Positions 1 to 8,568 of a stretch of 64,000 nucleotides of DNA are shown piece after piece. The DNA is taken from contig JAGYIQ010000004.1 of assembly GCA_018402565.1 (NCBI GenBank), forward strand, positions 372,001 through 436,000. Reading direction: 5' to 3'. The stretch's first letter is position 1. Each line of letters starts with the position of its first letter. The notes beneath the pieces were generated by a model that made no database searches, was not told the origin of the DNA, and saw nothing but the letters and a program-made list of their open reading frames with translations. A program made the position numbers and the translations under genes. The DNA comes from Pirellulaceae bacterium (lineage in GTDB: Bacteria > Planctomycetota > Planctomycetia > Pirellulales > Pirellulaceae).

Positions 1-89
1 ATTGTGTGGCGAGGGGGACTGGGATCGGCTACCATGACGGTAGGGCAGCGTGGCTGAGTGTTTTTCGCGGGGCTTGGAGGGAGAGTCGG

Positions 90-1529
90 ATGCCGAAGCG
101 CCAACCCATCACGCGGCGATTGATGCTGCAGGGTCTGGGGGGGATCACGATCGGTCTGCCCTGGTTGGAGGAGATGTTACCGGCTGCGACGGGTGGAGTC
201 AGGCCGACCGATGTTCCTGTCCGAGCGTTCAATGTTTTTTTTGGTTTGGGGATCCCATCGCCTTTGCAGCAGGAGGGCTTCGCGGGAGTCCTGGAGCCGC
301 TGGGGCCGTTGGCGGATAAACTTCTGATCATGCGGGGTGTGGATCAGCTGCGAGCCGACGAGCCTGGTATCAACGCGCATTACGATGGCGCCTCGGCGGC
401 TTTTACGGCTGAACCGCCCAACGGCACGGCTCGAGCGGGTGGCGCTTCATTGGACCAGATGATTCGGCTGGGCGCGTACCCGAATGGCTTGCCGACGGGG
501 ATGATCCCCAGCCTGGTGGCGGGCACGTACTTTCGCCGGATGGATCGCCCCGTGCGGTACATCCACAGCTTCCTGCCGGACGGAACTGCGGCGGCCGCGA
601 TGCAGGAGCAACCGCGCGACCTGTTCGCTCGGATCTTCGGCTCGTTGGAGGCCTTGGATGAAAACGATCCGCGGCACAAACGCCTGCAGCGCAGTGTACT
701 GGATGCCGTCAAGGAACAGGCCAATTTTTACACTGGCCCGCGGTCTCCGTTGGGGGCCCAGTCCCGTTCGCGGTTGGCGGATCATTTGGATCGCATTCGC
801 GAATACGAGCAACGCGTGTTTGATAGCGAGAATGCGGCCAATCGTCGACGGGAACAACCCCCGCTGCCACCGGAGTCCAAGTTGTTGCACGGTGGTCAGG
901 CCGATCCGGGCGGAGAGGGGATCGACATCAGCGTCGCAGATTTGGTGGAAGAATGGCGTCTGATGGCGGATCTGTATGCGTTGGCGATCTTGACGGATCG
1001 TGTCCGCTTCGGTTCGCTGACGTTTTTGGCGGCGGGAGAACGGATTCGCTTAAAAGGGGCATACGATTACGACGGGCGCCGCATCTTTCAATTCGACGAT
1101 GCCGCCCAGCGGAACTCCTCGGGGGCCAATGCCTGCAGCCATGAATGGTGGCATGCGTTTAGTGAATCGGGGGAGAATCCGCAATTGCGTGCCCACGCCC
1201 ATTTGAAGATGCGTGAGGTGGCTTATTTCCTCAGTTTGCTTGATCGCGAGGAGGCGCGGGAGGCCAACGGCCGAACTGTCTTGGAAAATTCCCTGTTGAC
1301 CATCTCGACCGAATCCGGCGACGGGCGACACAACGATGTCAAACGCGAATTATCGGGCGTCTTCCATGCGGTGACAGGCGCCAATGGTCGTTTCCAGACG
1401 GGCCAAATCTTGGACGTGGGCGCCGAGGGATTGGACGTCTACAACACGATCTTGGGGACGCTGGGCGTCTCCGAGCGACTGGGGCCGGCCCAACGCCCGA
1501 GTCAAAGGGTCGACAAAATCATCGCGTAA
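90..1529 (+). CDS. DUF1552 family Tat-exported protein
   Basis: This 479-residue protein belongs to the DUF1552 family, which is abundant in planctomycetes and usually encoded beside a DUF1592/1588/1585 cytochrome-like gene; that partner would lie upstream of the window. The N-terminus has a twin-arginine pattern (TRRLMLQGLGG) followed by a hydrophobic stretch, so export by the Tat system is likely. The His/Trp-rich segment SHEWWHAFSESG near residue 350 lies where this family has its HxxSHH-type motif. I chose the ATG at 90 because GGAGG lies about 10 bases upstream; the frame is open further upstream to a GTG at 6. The biochemical function of the family is not established. Confidence 0.88.
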   Translation: MPKRQPITRRLMLQGLGGITIGLPWLEEMLPAATGGVRPTDVPVRAFNVFFGLGIPSPLQQEGFAGVLEPLGPLADKLLIMRGVDQLRADEPGINAHYDGASAAFTAEPPNGTARAGGASLDQMIRLGAYPNGLPTGMIPSLVAGTYFRRMDRPVRYIHSFLPDGTAAAAMQEQPRDLFARIFGSLEALDENDPRHKRLQRSVLDAVKEQANFYTGPRSPLGAQSRSRLADHLDRIREYEQRVFDSENAANRRREQPPLPPESKLLHGGQADPGGEGIDISVADLVEEWRLMADLYALAILTDRVRFGSLTFLAAGERIRLKGAYDYDGRRIFQFDDAAQRNSSGANACSHEWWHAFSESGENPQLRAHAHLKMREVAYFLSLLDREEAREANGRTVLENSLLTISTESGDGRHNDVKRELSGVFHAVTGANGRFQTGQILDVGAEGLDVYNTILGTLGVSERLGPAQRPSQRVDKIIA

Positions 1530-1571
1530 CACAGCCGCGTTTTCCGACTGTCCTGCCGATACCGAGCCGAC

Positions 1572-1907
1572 TCAGGGATTCCAGACGCCGCCACCGAGTT
1601 CGGGGGGGATGGGATCCAGATCGTCGGGTGTGTCGTACTGTTCGTGGATCTTCTTCAATTCTTCCCTGCGTTGGGCTCGCGGCAGCCGCGCCCAGGCGGC
1701 TTTCTCTAGTCCGAACGCCCGCTCCAAGAATTCGTAGTAGTCGTCAGAATACAGCGGATCGCCGGGTTCCCGCGCCTCCGAGTTCGATGGAGGCGTCACC
1801 GGCCCCTTGGCAGTGGCGACTGGGGTACCGGCATCGGCTGAGAGATCGGCTGGTTCATTTCGCTTCAATGCCGCAGATTCGTTCGGGGGGGCCGGCGAGT
1901 CGGTCAT
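1572..1907 (-). CDS. Small hypothetical protein
   Basis: This 111-residue product was not recognised. The first 55 residues are Pro/Ala/Glu-rich and probably disordered. The second half (YSDDYYEFLERAFGL, then RLPRAQRREELKKIHEQYD) is charged and likely helical. It ends 42 bases from the DUF1552 stop and is convergent with it. A GGAG lies about 11-14 bases before the ATG at 1907. No signal peptide or membrane segment is seen. The codon composition of the second half looks coding, so I keep it as a real gene with moderate confidence. Confidence 0.55.
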   Translation of the reverse strand: MTDSPAPPNESAALKRNEPADLSADAGTPVATAKGPVTPPSNSEAREPGDPLYSDDYYEFLERAFGLEKAAWARLPRAQRREELKKIHEQYDTPDDLDPIPPELGGGVWNP

Positions 1908-2062
1908 GGCAGTAAAATCTCCAGTGGTGGGATCAGTTCATCAAGTTCAGCGGAGGAAGCAGCAAAAGCGTCCCTATGATTAGCCTTCGCCCCCTCAGTT
2001 AACAGGCCGCCGGGAGAGACCGTACTCACATTCCCATTTTCTAAAAATCTGCAAATCACCCC

Positions 2063-2093
2063 TTGCCCCCCCCCCCCCCGAAGCTGGTACAAT
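2063..2093 (+). promoter_or_regulatory. Putative promoter with a C14 run in the spacer
   Basis: A TTGCCC box (2063-2068) and a TACAAT box (2088-2093) are 19 bases apart, and the spacer is mostly a run of 14 C (2066-2079). It lies upstream of the DUF1559 gene that starts at 2159. The boxes match sigma-70 consensus only roughly, so this is an inference from sequence and position. Confidence 0.35.
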
Positions 2094-2158
2094 GAAAGGT
2101 GACTCGTTAAAGCGACTTGGAACAGCAGGCCTACGGGGGAGGGAGCGTGCTAGAAAAA

Positions 2159-3253
2159 ATGTCCATCCAGAGGGTAAATTCCCGGTGTTTTCTGAGCTGG
2201 CAGGGCCGCATTGGCTTTACTTTAGTAGAGCTGCTGGTCGTCGTTGCTGTATTGGCGGTACTTACCGGAATACTCATTCCGACGGTTCAGTACACTCGCG
2301 AGTCAGCCCGCTTACGTCAATGTCAAAACAATCTGCGGCAGATTGGATTAGCCGCTCTGGCGTATGAATCGAGCCAGCGGCAATTGCCAGCGGGAACACT
2401 AGGTTATCCCAACGCAGTCGATTGGAACGAATTTCGAAACCAACCTGCGGGGACGAATTGGCGCAAGGTGCCTCACTCTTCGTTTTGGATTCAATTGCTC
2501 CCCTACTTGGAACAACAATCGCTTTCATCGGACATTCACCCTGCCTTGAGGCGTCGCGGTGAATCATTGGTTGGCGCGGTAAATCGGAGTGGAGAAACGA
2601 TAACGTGGTTTGGCGAGGCCGATGGGTTCAAGCAATTGTCAACGTCATCAATCGGAGTTTTCCACTGCCCATCCGATTCATTAATCAATCGGCCCGTCGA
2701 GGTAAAAATGGGTGGTGGCTCACAGCCGGTAACAACGGATGGTCGAAACGACCGCTTTGATTTTTTGAGTGATGTTCGACCAGACATTCCGGGAGCGTTG
2801 GTGGCTGCCAACTACTTGGGCTGCGCCGGGGCTCATTCGGGTGGAATACCCGCCGATCCAAACCGACTTCCATTCCGTGGTGCCATGTCAAGCGGCGAGC
2901 CGTTGAACCTCAGCAAGATTTTGGACGGCACATCAAACACATTTTTGGCGGGGGAAACGATTGGTCGTTGGCGACGGGGTGTCCGGCAACGGGTGCAACT
3001 CTGGACCGTCGGCGGTTTGGCACGAATCCGAGGCGATGTGCCTTGGATGAGTGATCTGGACCATTTGGTGGATCCCACGAAGATCATGTTGGGAACGCCG
3101 CTTGAGGCTGCTGAAGTCGGTTTTGGAGCGATGCATCCGGGCCAGGTTGCGTTTGTGATGGTCGACGGATCAACGACTGCCATCTCGCGTGAAACGGATT
3201 GGAAACTACTTTATCGCATGGCGGGAATTGCATCCTCCCAGAGCGAATTTTAA
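2159..3253 (+). CDS. DUF1559 pseudopilin-like protein (H-X9-DG type)
   Basis: This 364-residue protein starts with a type IV pilin-like leader: a short basic N-terminus, then GFTLVELLVVVAVLAVL, with the cleavage/methylation site at the Gly-Phe. The following RQCQNNLRQIGLAALAYESS segment and the C-terminal H-x9-DG pattern (HPGQVAFVMVDG, near residue 326) are hallmarks of DUF1559 proteins, which are present in many copies in planctomycete genomes. It is probably processed by a prepilin peptidase and held at the membrane; its actual role is unknown. The ATG at 2159 was chosen over an upstream TTG (2117) because GGGAGGGAG precedes it, though the spacing of about 13 is long. It heads a tight run of four low-GC genes. 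Confidence 0.9.
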   Translation: MSIQRVNSRCFLSWQGRIGFTLVELLVVVAVLAVLTGILIPTVQYTRESARLRQCQNNLRQIGLAALAYESSQRQLPAGTLGYPNAVDWNEFRNQPAGTNWRKVPHSSFWIQLLPYLEQQSLSSDIHPALRRRGESLVGAVNRSGETITWFGEADGFKQLSTSSIGVFHCPSDSLINRPVEVKMGGGSQPVTTDGRNDRFDFLSDVRPDIPGALVAANYLGCAGAHSGGIPADPNRLPFRGAMSSGEPLNLSKILDGTSNTFLAGETIGRWRRGVRQRVQLWTVGGLARIRGDVPWMSDLDHLVDPTKIMLGTPLEAAEVGFGAMHPGQVAFVMVDGSTTAISRETDWKLLYRMAGIASSQSEF

Positions 3254-3265
3254 CGGGGAGTCAAT

Positions 3266-4393
3266 ATGGTCAGTGATCGCACCTTAGCTATTATTTTGAC
3301 TTTGCTTCTGGGTACTGGCATTGGGCTCTGGTATTTTCAACGTGGCAACAATGAACCACTGAGCGGCTTACCTTACGGGCTTGCGGTGCAGGACTCGGCG
3401 GAATTTAATTTTGGCGAGGTATTTGCGGGAGCGTTTGTAAAACACATATTTACTCTGCGAAACACGACCCCCTATGCCATTCACATTGATGATGTCCGGG
3501 CGACTTGTGGATGCTTGATTGCGAAACCCGAAACGATTGGTTCGATAATCGCCAGCAACGAAACACTCGAGTTTCCCATCGCCTTGAATACACAATCTCG
3601 CTCCGGAAAAACGGCTTTATCGGTCCACATCTTTTGGCACACACGCAACGGTGAACCGGATAGCGAGAAACCTGCGACCGAGCGACCGAATCCGACAGAG
3701 CGTCAGCATTCAGAACTTCGATTGGTGGGACGCGTTCGCAGCGTCATTGAATTAGAGCCTAACGAGATCGACTTTGGCACTTTGCGACCGAATGAAAGCA
3801 GCGAGCGTCAGGTGAAGATTTCCCGAGGTGATGGAGGTGATGTTCACAGAATCTCCTTTTCCGTCGCCGGTTTGGGATTAGAAGTCGAAGAAATCAATGC
3901 GCCCGCCAATGATACAACGGATGAAGAAACACCAAGTTCAGATCGCTGGATTCGCGTTCGAGTGAACCCAGGGGACTCATCGGTTGGCACTCGAATTCAA
4001 GGTGCAGTCAATTTAGAGTGTGCGGACGTGCCAGGAATCGGTGGTCAGGGATATCTCCGAGTTGCGGCAAGCGTGGCCTCAAAACTTCGCTGTCAACCGA
4101 GCCATATCGTCTTGATTGATCCAAACCGTACATCACAAGCCGTGGTATTCAATCGGGTGCCAGGCGTCACCGTGAAAGAGGTAAGTCTGTCGAAAAGCCT
4201 GAAACCATTGGTGACAATCGAAATGGATGCCGAACATGGATTCACTGCACGATTAATCACGGAAGCGATCGATCAGTTGGAATCAAGTTCGATAGAAGGC
4301 GAAGTTCTGATAGGATTTCAAGATGAGCATGGCGACGATTTTCAAAGCACCGTTCGTGTGCTTGTCGTTCGTGATACTCGGTCAGGGGTGTAG
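3266..4393 (+). CDS. DUF1573 domain protein, membrane-anchored
   Basis: This 375-residue protein has an N-terminal membrane segment (LAIILTLLLGTGIGLWYF) and then an Ig-like DUF1573 domain: FNFGEVFAGAFVKHIFTLRNTT, followed by the conserved ATCGC near residue 80. A second, weaker copy begins at ELEPNEIDFGTLRPNES. DUF1573 proteins are exported and frequent in Bacteroidetes and planctomycetes; no enzyme activity is known. A GGGGAG lies six bases before the ATG. It starts 12 bases after the DUF1559 stop, so the two are almost certainly co-transcribed. The pairing suggests a shared envelope role (inference). Confidence 0.85.
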   Translation: MVSDRTLAIILTLLLGTGIGLWYFQRGNNEPLSGLPYGLAVQDSAEFNFGEVFAGAFVKHIFTLRNTTPYAIHIDDVRATCGCLIAKPETIGSIIASNETLEFPIALNTQSRSGKTALSVHIFWHTRNGEPDSEKPATERPNPTERQHSELRLVGRVRSVIELEPNEIDFGTLRPNESSERQVKISRGDGGDVHRISFSVAGLGLEVEEINAPANDTTDEETPSSDRWIRVRVNPGDSSVGTRIQGAVNLECADVPGIGGQGYLRVAASVASKLRCQPSHIVLIDPNRTSQAVVFNRVPGVTVKEVSLSKSLKPLVTIEMDAEHGFTARLITEAIDQLESSSIEGEVLIGFQDEHGDDFQSTVRVLVVRDTRSGV

Positions 4394-4417
4394 CACGTTT
4401 TTCGAAGGGTTGACAAG

Positions 4418-4870
4418 ATGAACAGACTATTTTGTTTTGCAGTGGCGATTGCCTCATTGTGTTTCGTTGGGCTGATCGGCTTTGCACAAATTCCGACTCC
4501 GGTGCTACCCCCATGTTTTGAGGTTGCAGAAGCAGCAACCAAAGATTGTCTACCCCACATGGAGAAGGCATGTCCGACGTTCGCCCCGAACGACCCAGAT
4601 CGGATAAAAGATTGCAAAAAAGCGGTCTACGAATCTAAGCCTGAGCGGTTCCCGTCAACGATCGTCCAGGCAGCCAGCGGGACCACTCATGAAGCCACGG
4701 CGGATTGCTGGTATTCGCAACCCTGTCTTTGGCAAACCATAGTTCATACATATGGTTGCGCTCCCAATCCAACTGGGCCAAAGACGTGGACGCATGCGTT
4801 ACAGTTGCAAGCTGACAATGTAGTACTGACATGTGAAGACCCCAATTTTGAACCCGCACCCGAACTTTAA
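4418..4870 (+). CDS. Small Cys-rich secreted protein
   Basis: This 150-residue protein has a clear signal peptide (hydrophobic MNRLFCFAVAIASLCFVGLIGFA, with cleavage probably after GFA). The mature part has eight cysteines, an even number that fits disulfide pairing outside the cytoplasm. I did not recognise a family. It follows the DUF1573 gene by 24 bases, in the same low-GC cassette, and is likely a secreted partner of the cassette's membrane proteins (inference). Confidence 0.7.
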   Translation: MNRLFCFAVAIASLCFVGLIGFAQIPTPVLPPCFEVAEAATKDCLPHMEKACPTFAPNDPDRIKDCKKAVYESKPERFPSTIVQAASGTTHEATADCWYSQPCLWQTIVHTYGCAPNPTGPKTWTHALQLQADNVVLTCEDPNFEPAPEL

Positions 4871-4955
4871 GGCGCGACCCCAATGCACTTCCTTGGATGC
4901 TATTGCTGATCCATACGAGAGCGAATCCCGATCTATCTCCGATGAAAGTGAAGCA

Positions 4956-6089
4956 ATGATATACTCGCTAGGACTACTTTTCTGTGGTTTGGTTTTTGTC
5001 ACTGAAACTTCGACTGGCGAGTTTTTTGCTTTCGGAGACCCACTCAACAACCGAACTGTTTTGGGCACGAAACCAGATCCTCCTCATTCCGATGACGCCA
5101 TAGATGATCGTGCGAAAGCGCTGTTTTTTGCCGCAATAGCGAAGCGAGATGCCGTGCAACGAATTGAGATTGAGGCGGTCATTGAGTTCAAGCAGTCGGG
5201 GAATGGGGAACCCTTTCATTACCAAGCCAGCGAACAAACCGTCATCGATCGGACTGCTGATCGTGCTTTTTTTCAGCAGGAGAAGAAAATAATTAAGAGT
5301 TCGCAGGGTTCGCGGTCCGAGCTTGCAAGAATCTTGATTCGTGATGGAATACGGTATCAAAAGTTGTCTCGCAATCACGACAATTTTACCGTAGAAACGG
5401 TCAAGTCCGACTTGTTGTTTGGTTCGATGAACCGCGAAATCGGGATGGACAACATTTTTCTCCTAGGGCTTGCCGCAAATCCCCAATCTGATTTTGGTAC
5501 GACTATTTTTGAGGAATTGCGCGACTTTAGAAACGTTACGTCGTTGAAACTTGGCAAGTCGATTGACCATGAAGGAACGGTCGTTCAAGAGTTGATTTTC
5601 CGAACATCTTTTGCAGATAATCTGAACGTATGGATTGATCCCAAGTCCTTCCGCATTCATAAGGTTGATATGCCAGGCGTGCACGTGATTTCGTCGTACT
5701 ATGAGACCGGAAATGAGACGGTGTTTCCCAATCGGGTTGAAGTTTCCGAGTTCGATAATGGGGTAGCTGTTAGGGAGCGGATTGTCACTGTAACACGTAT
5801 TGAACTCGACAAAGAGTTTCAGGACGAGGATTTCAGTATTCAGCGGATTGGACCTGTGTTAAATGACTATGTTAATGATTACGATCAACAGCGAATTGTT
5901 GGTCGCTGGAACGGATACAGCTATCTCGGTGAGAAATCGATAGACAGTCCTACCGTCGAGGCGGCGATCACCGAGCAACGACTTGCTGGCCAAGCTTCAA
6001 CTCCATGGTTGACGTACGTCATTTGGGCAGCAACCGCAATTGTGGCTGTTTACCTCCTAGTTCGCTTGACCAGGCCTCGATCGGAATAA
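4956..6089 (+). CDS. Hypothetical exported protein with C-terminal membrane anchor
   Basis: This 377-residue product was not recognised. It begins with a signal-like segment (MIYSLGLLFCGLVFVTETSTG), continues as a predominantly beta-type exported region, and ends with one membrane helix (PWLTYVIWAATAIVAVYLLVRL) followed by a short basic tail (TRPRSE). This arrangement suggests a type I topology with most of the protein outside the cytoplasm. The ATG at 4956 is chosen because it begins the signal segment; the frame is open upstream to 4833, overlapping the previous gene, but that extension gives no sensible N-terminus. It closes the low-GC four-gene cassette. Confidence 0.72.
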   Translation: MIYSLGLLFCGLVFVTETSTGEFFAFGDPLNNRTVLGTKPDPPHSDDAIDDRAKALFFAAIAKRDAVQRIEIEAVIEFKQSGNGEPFHYQASEQTVIDRTADRAFFQQEKKIIKSSQGSRSELARILIRDGIRYQKLSRNHDNFTVETVKSDLLFGSMNREIGMDNIFLLGLAANPQSDFGTTIFEELRDFRNVTSLKLGKSIDHEGTVVQELIFRTSFADNLNVWIDPKSFRIHKVDMPGVHVISSYYETGNETVFPNRVEVSEFDNGVAVRERIVTVTRIELDKEFQDEDFSIQRIGPVLNDYVNDYDQQRIVGRWNGYSYLGEKSIDSPTVEAAITEQRLAGQASTPWLTYVIWAATAIVAVYLLVRLTRPRSE

Positions 6090-6420
6090 GGCAATCCTGT
6101 TTCTGAAAATTCGTTGGGGAACTGGGTTACGTTATCATTCGGCACCGAGGGGGGCGGCAAATTCCAGGTGTCCCCTGCCAGCGACTGGACGGGGGCGGGA
6201 CGGTACCCCAGGGGACGGGGCGGAAATTTTCAAATATTTCTCTTGCCAACCCCCTGGGCGATCCGCAAAATGGTATACTGCCGAGGCGGGAAATGAATCC
6301 CGCCCCCCCAATCCGGGCGTTTACTGCGGAGATTCCCCCCCCACAGTAACCGCCCGAGACGTCGACTCGAGGGTTTCCCCCCCGAGCGATCCCGCCCCCG
6401 CCTGAAACGCGAGAAACAAG
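6090..6420 (+). promoter_or_regulatory. Intergenic leader of the DUF1501 gene: TATACT box, hairpin, C runs
   Basis: This gap holds a TATACT box (6274-6279), then a hairpin of 7 bp (GGCGGGA 6285-6291 with TCCCGCC 6298-6304), then three C runs of 7-8 bases before the DUF1501 start. A TTGCCA sits at 6243-6248, 25 bases upstream of the TATACT box, which is too far for a standard sigma-70 promoter. A similar layout occurs before the DUF1549/DUF1553 gene (TTGCGG 9627, TAGAAT 9659). The promoter assignment is tentative. Confidence 0.35.
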
Positions 6421-7782
6421 ATGTTGCGAATTCTCGGACGATCGACTCGGTATTGTGACGGCGTTTCCCGCCGTGATTTCTTGGCCATCGGTGGATTGAC
6501 CTTTGGAGCCGGTGGGCTGGGTTTGGCCGATTGGTTCCGCACGGAAGCTCGGGCCGCCACCGTGGCTCGGCCCACCGGGGGGCTGGGGCATAAAGCCGTC
6601 ATCAACATTTTTCTGGCGGGTGGGGCTCCGCATCAGGACATGTGGGAGATCAAGACCGAAGCCCCGGCCGAGATCCGCGGCGAGTTCCGGCCGATCGCGA
6701 CCAGGGTGCCGGGGATCCAGATTTGCGAAGTGTTTCCGCGGTTAGCCAGTCTGATGGACAAGGCGGTGGTCATTCGTTCGTTGGTTGGTTGCAAGGATCG
6801 CCACGAGGCCTACCAGTGCATGAGCGGTTGGTTCCCTGACGACTTGCAAGCTCTGGGAGGTCGGCCCTCGATTGGTTCGGCGATCGCTAAACTCAAGGGC
6901 TCGGTCGATCCCGCCGTGCCCGCCAACATCGGTTTGGCCTCGCGGACGCAGCACGTCCCGTGGTCCGATCCGGGAGCGGCCGGGTTCTTGGGCGCGGCCT
7001 ATTCGCCGTTCAAGCCGGACGGGCCGGGCATGGACAACATGAAGCTGCACGACATCACCTTGGACCGCTTGCAAGATCGGCGGCGACTGTTGACCAGTCT
7101 CGACAACCTCCGCCGCGACATCGACACCAGCGGTGCGATGGAGGGCATGGACGCGTTTGGGCAGAAAGCGTTTGATGTGCTGACCAGCAGCAAGTTATTG
7201 GACGCTTTGGACCTGTCGAAAGAAGACCCGAAGCTTGTCGAACGCTACGGGGACGGCAAACCCTATCAATACCAATACGATGGCGCACCGACTTGTAATG
7301 ATCACTTGCTGTTGGCTCGGCGGTTGGTCGAAGCGGGAGCTCGCTTTGTTAGCTTGAGTTTCGGGCGGTGGGACAGCCACGGCCAGAACTTCGACTTGGT
7401 CCGCGACCACGGCAGCAAGTTGGACCAGTGTTTGAGTGCCTTGATTGAGGACTTGGACCAACGCGGGATCTTGGATGATGTCTCGGTGGTGGTCTGGGGC
7501 GAATTTGGTCGTACGCCGAAGATCAACGACCAAGCCGGCCGAGACCACTGGCCAAACGTCAACTCGGCCTTTTTGGCCGGCGGCGGCATTCGGGCGGGCC
7601 AGGCCATCGGCGCGACCAATCGTTTGGGCGAGTACCCGGTGGAACGGCCGGTCCACATGCAGGAAGTGATCGCCACGCTGTACCACAACTTGGGGATCAA
7701 CACCAGCGCGACGACGATCGAAGACCCGACCGGTCGGCCGCAGTTCTTGGTCGACCACCCGCCGCTGCCGGAGTTGATCTAG
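6421..7782 (+). CDS. DUF1501 family Tat-exported sulfatase-like protein
   Basis: This 453-residue protein has a Tat motif (SRRDFLAIGG) and DUF1501 signatures throughout: FLAGGAPHQDMWEIK, RSLVGCKDRHEAYQCMSGW, FGRWDSHGQNFD, VVWGEFGRTPKIN and GRDHWPNV. DUF1501 is structurally related to the alkaline phosphatase/sulfatase superfamily, and the His/Asp residues in the last motifs are the likely metal ligands. In planctomycetes the gene is normally next to a DUF1549/DUF1553 gene. Here that partner lies 2 kb downstream, separated by a repeat-filled gap. Part of its 3' end is duplicated at 8210-8308. Confidence 0.92.
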   Translation: MLRILGRSTRYCDGVSRRDFLAIGGLTFGAGGLGLADWFRTEARAATVARPTGGLGHKAVINIFLAGGAPHQDMWEIKTEAPAEIRGEFRPIATRVPGIQICEVFPRLASLMDKAVVIRSLVGCKDRHEAYQCMSGWFPDDLQALGGRPSIGSAIAKLKGSVDPAVPANIGLASRTQHVPWSDPGAAGFLGAAYSPFKPDGPGMDNMKLHDITLDRLQDRRRLLTSLDNLRRDIDTSGAMEGMDAFGQKAFDVLTSSKLLDALDLSKEDPKLVERYGDGKPYQYQYDGAPTCNDHLLLARRLVEAGARFVSLSFGRWDSHGQNFDLVRDHGSKLDQCLSALIEDLDQRGILDDVSVVVWGEFGRTPKINDQAGRDHWPNVNSAFLAGGGIRAGQAIGATNRLGEYPVERPVHMQEVIATLYHNLGINTSATTIEDPTGRPQFLVDHPPLPELI

Positions 7783-7810
7783 TGCTTCGTCACCGTTTCA
7801 TTTTGGGATC
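7780..7810 (+). repeat. 31-bp dispersed repeat, copy 1
   Basis: These 31 bases, starting at the stop codon of the DUF1501 gene, match 14713-14743 (just after the PPC gene) with two mismatches. The shared text reads TAGTGCTT, then GTCACCGTTT, then ATTTTGGGATC. Both copies lie at the 3' side of genes from the same secretome cluster, so it may be a fragment of a mobile or duplicated segment. Confidence 0.6.
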
Positions 7811-7811
7811 C

Positions 7812-7894
7812 GTGTGGTAAAGGGGTCAGGAGTCAATTGCCGGAACGGCCCTACGGGTGCTTCGCACAATTGACTCCTGACCCCTTTACCACAC
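7812..7894. repeat. Perfect 28-bp inverted repeat (REP-like palindrome)
   Basis: Bases 7812-7839 are the exact reverse complement of 7867-7894, with a 27-base loop between. The arm contains GGGGTCAGGAGTCAATTG. As RNA it would form a very stable stem. It has no T run, so it is not a typical terminator. Long perfect palindromes of this kind are usually intergenic REP-type elements mobilised by a TnpA-REP transposase in trans; none is encoded in the window. Confidence 0.85.
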
Positions 7895-7931
7895 TCGTTG
7901 GCGGATCGTCAGGAGTCATGGGAGATCGATC

Positions 7932-8147
7932 ATGGATCGTGAAACACTGCTGCAAGCCATTGAGAATGGTCCGGTGCGCGTGACGATGAACGATGGATCG
8001 AGTTACGACATAGGTGGTCTGCGTGATGTCGCCGTGGACAGCAGTACTTGCTACTTGATGCAACGCGGGCCCGACGGCCGCTATCGCGCGATCTGGTTGG
8101 CTTTGGTTTGCATGACCAAAATCGAGCAGTTGTCGACCGCTTCCTGA
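7932..8147 (+). CDS. Small conserved-type hypothetical protein
   Basis: This 71-residue product begins MDRETLLQAIENGPVRVTMNDGSSYDI. It resembles short planctomycete proteins with a 'xRVTMxDGxSYxI' pattern, an unassigned family I recognise only by form. GGAG lies seven bases before the ATG. No signal peptide is present, and the protein is probably cytoplasmic and beta-rich. It sits directly after the 28-bp palindrome and before the DUF1501 fragment, inside the repeat-rich gap. Its function is unknown. Confidence 0.6.
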   Translation: MDRETLLQAIENGPVRVTMNDGSSYDIGGLRDVAVDSSTCYLMQRGPDGRYRAIWLALVCMTKIEQLSTAS

Positions 8148-8209
8148 GCAACAATGTCAAAGCCTAGCGGCTTGCTAAAACGATGCGGCCTGGCAACCGG
8201 TTCGCTTCC

Positions 8210-8308
8210 TCAACCGGGGGATCAACATCGGTGCCACGACGATCGAAGACCTGACCGGTCGGCCGCTGTTCTTGGTCGACCACCCGCCGCTACCGGAGTT
8301 GATTTAGT
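8210..8308 (+). pseudogene. Duplicated 3' end of the DUF1501 gene
   Basis: The translation of this stretch, ending at TAG 8306-8308, reads INIGATTIEDLTGRPLF... and LVDHPPLPELI, and aligns nearly residue for residue with the last 31 residues of the DUF1501 protein (7690-7782). No start codon or upstream part is present. It is a gene remnant left by a duplication or by loss of a second DUF1501 gene. Confidence 0.85.
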
Positions 8309-8427
8309 CGACGGCGTTCACAACCGCCATGGATCGAATTAAGGCTGCGAGGGGAGAAAGAACGGTAACCGTTCACTCCGCGGAGAAAGTTTGATCCGCG
8401 AGAAATGGGAAGGGCTGGAGGAATTCG

Positions 8428-8475
8428 TAGGGTGTCGTGGAACAAGTCGGGCTAACAGCACGATTGTTTGCGAGC
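8428..8475 (+). repeat. Dispersed repeat related to 40301 and 40374
   Basis: The text TAGGGTGTCGTGGAACAAGT followed by GCTAACAGCACGATTGTTTG resembles the double repeat at 40301-40440 (TAGGGTGCCGTGGAGTCAGT, then ATGGTACAATCGTTTTTGCG). The similarity continues downstream: TCACGAGTAG and GATCCGACTT here, CCACGAGTTT and GATCCGACTG there. A short related piece (GTGGAGCAAGTCATAACA) follows the 107-bp array at 9506. Noncoding. Confidence 0.5.
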
Positions 8476-8568
8476 GAGGGCAACTGGAGAATGTCACGAG
8501 TAGACGCCTCGAACGATCCGACTTGTGGAACGCACCATCCCCTAGCCAAAACTTCTCGGCGCCCCCCC

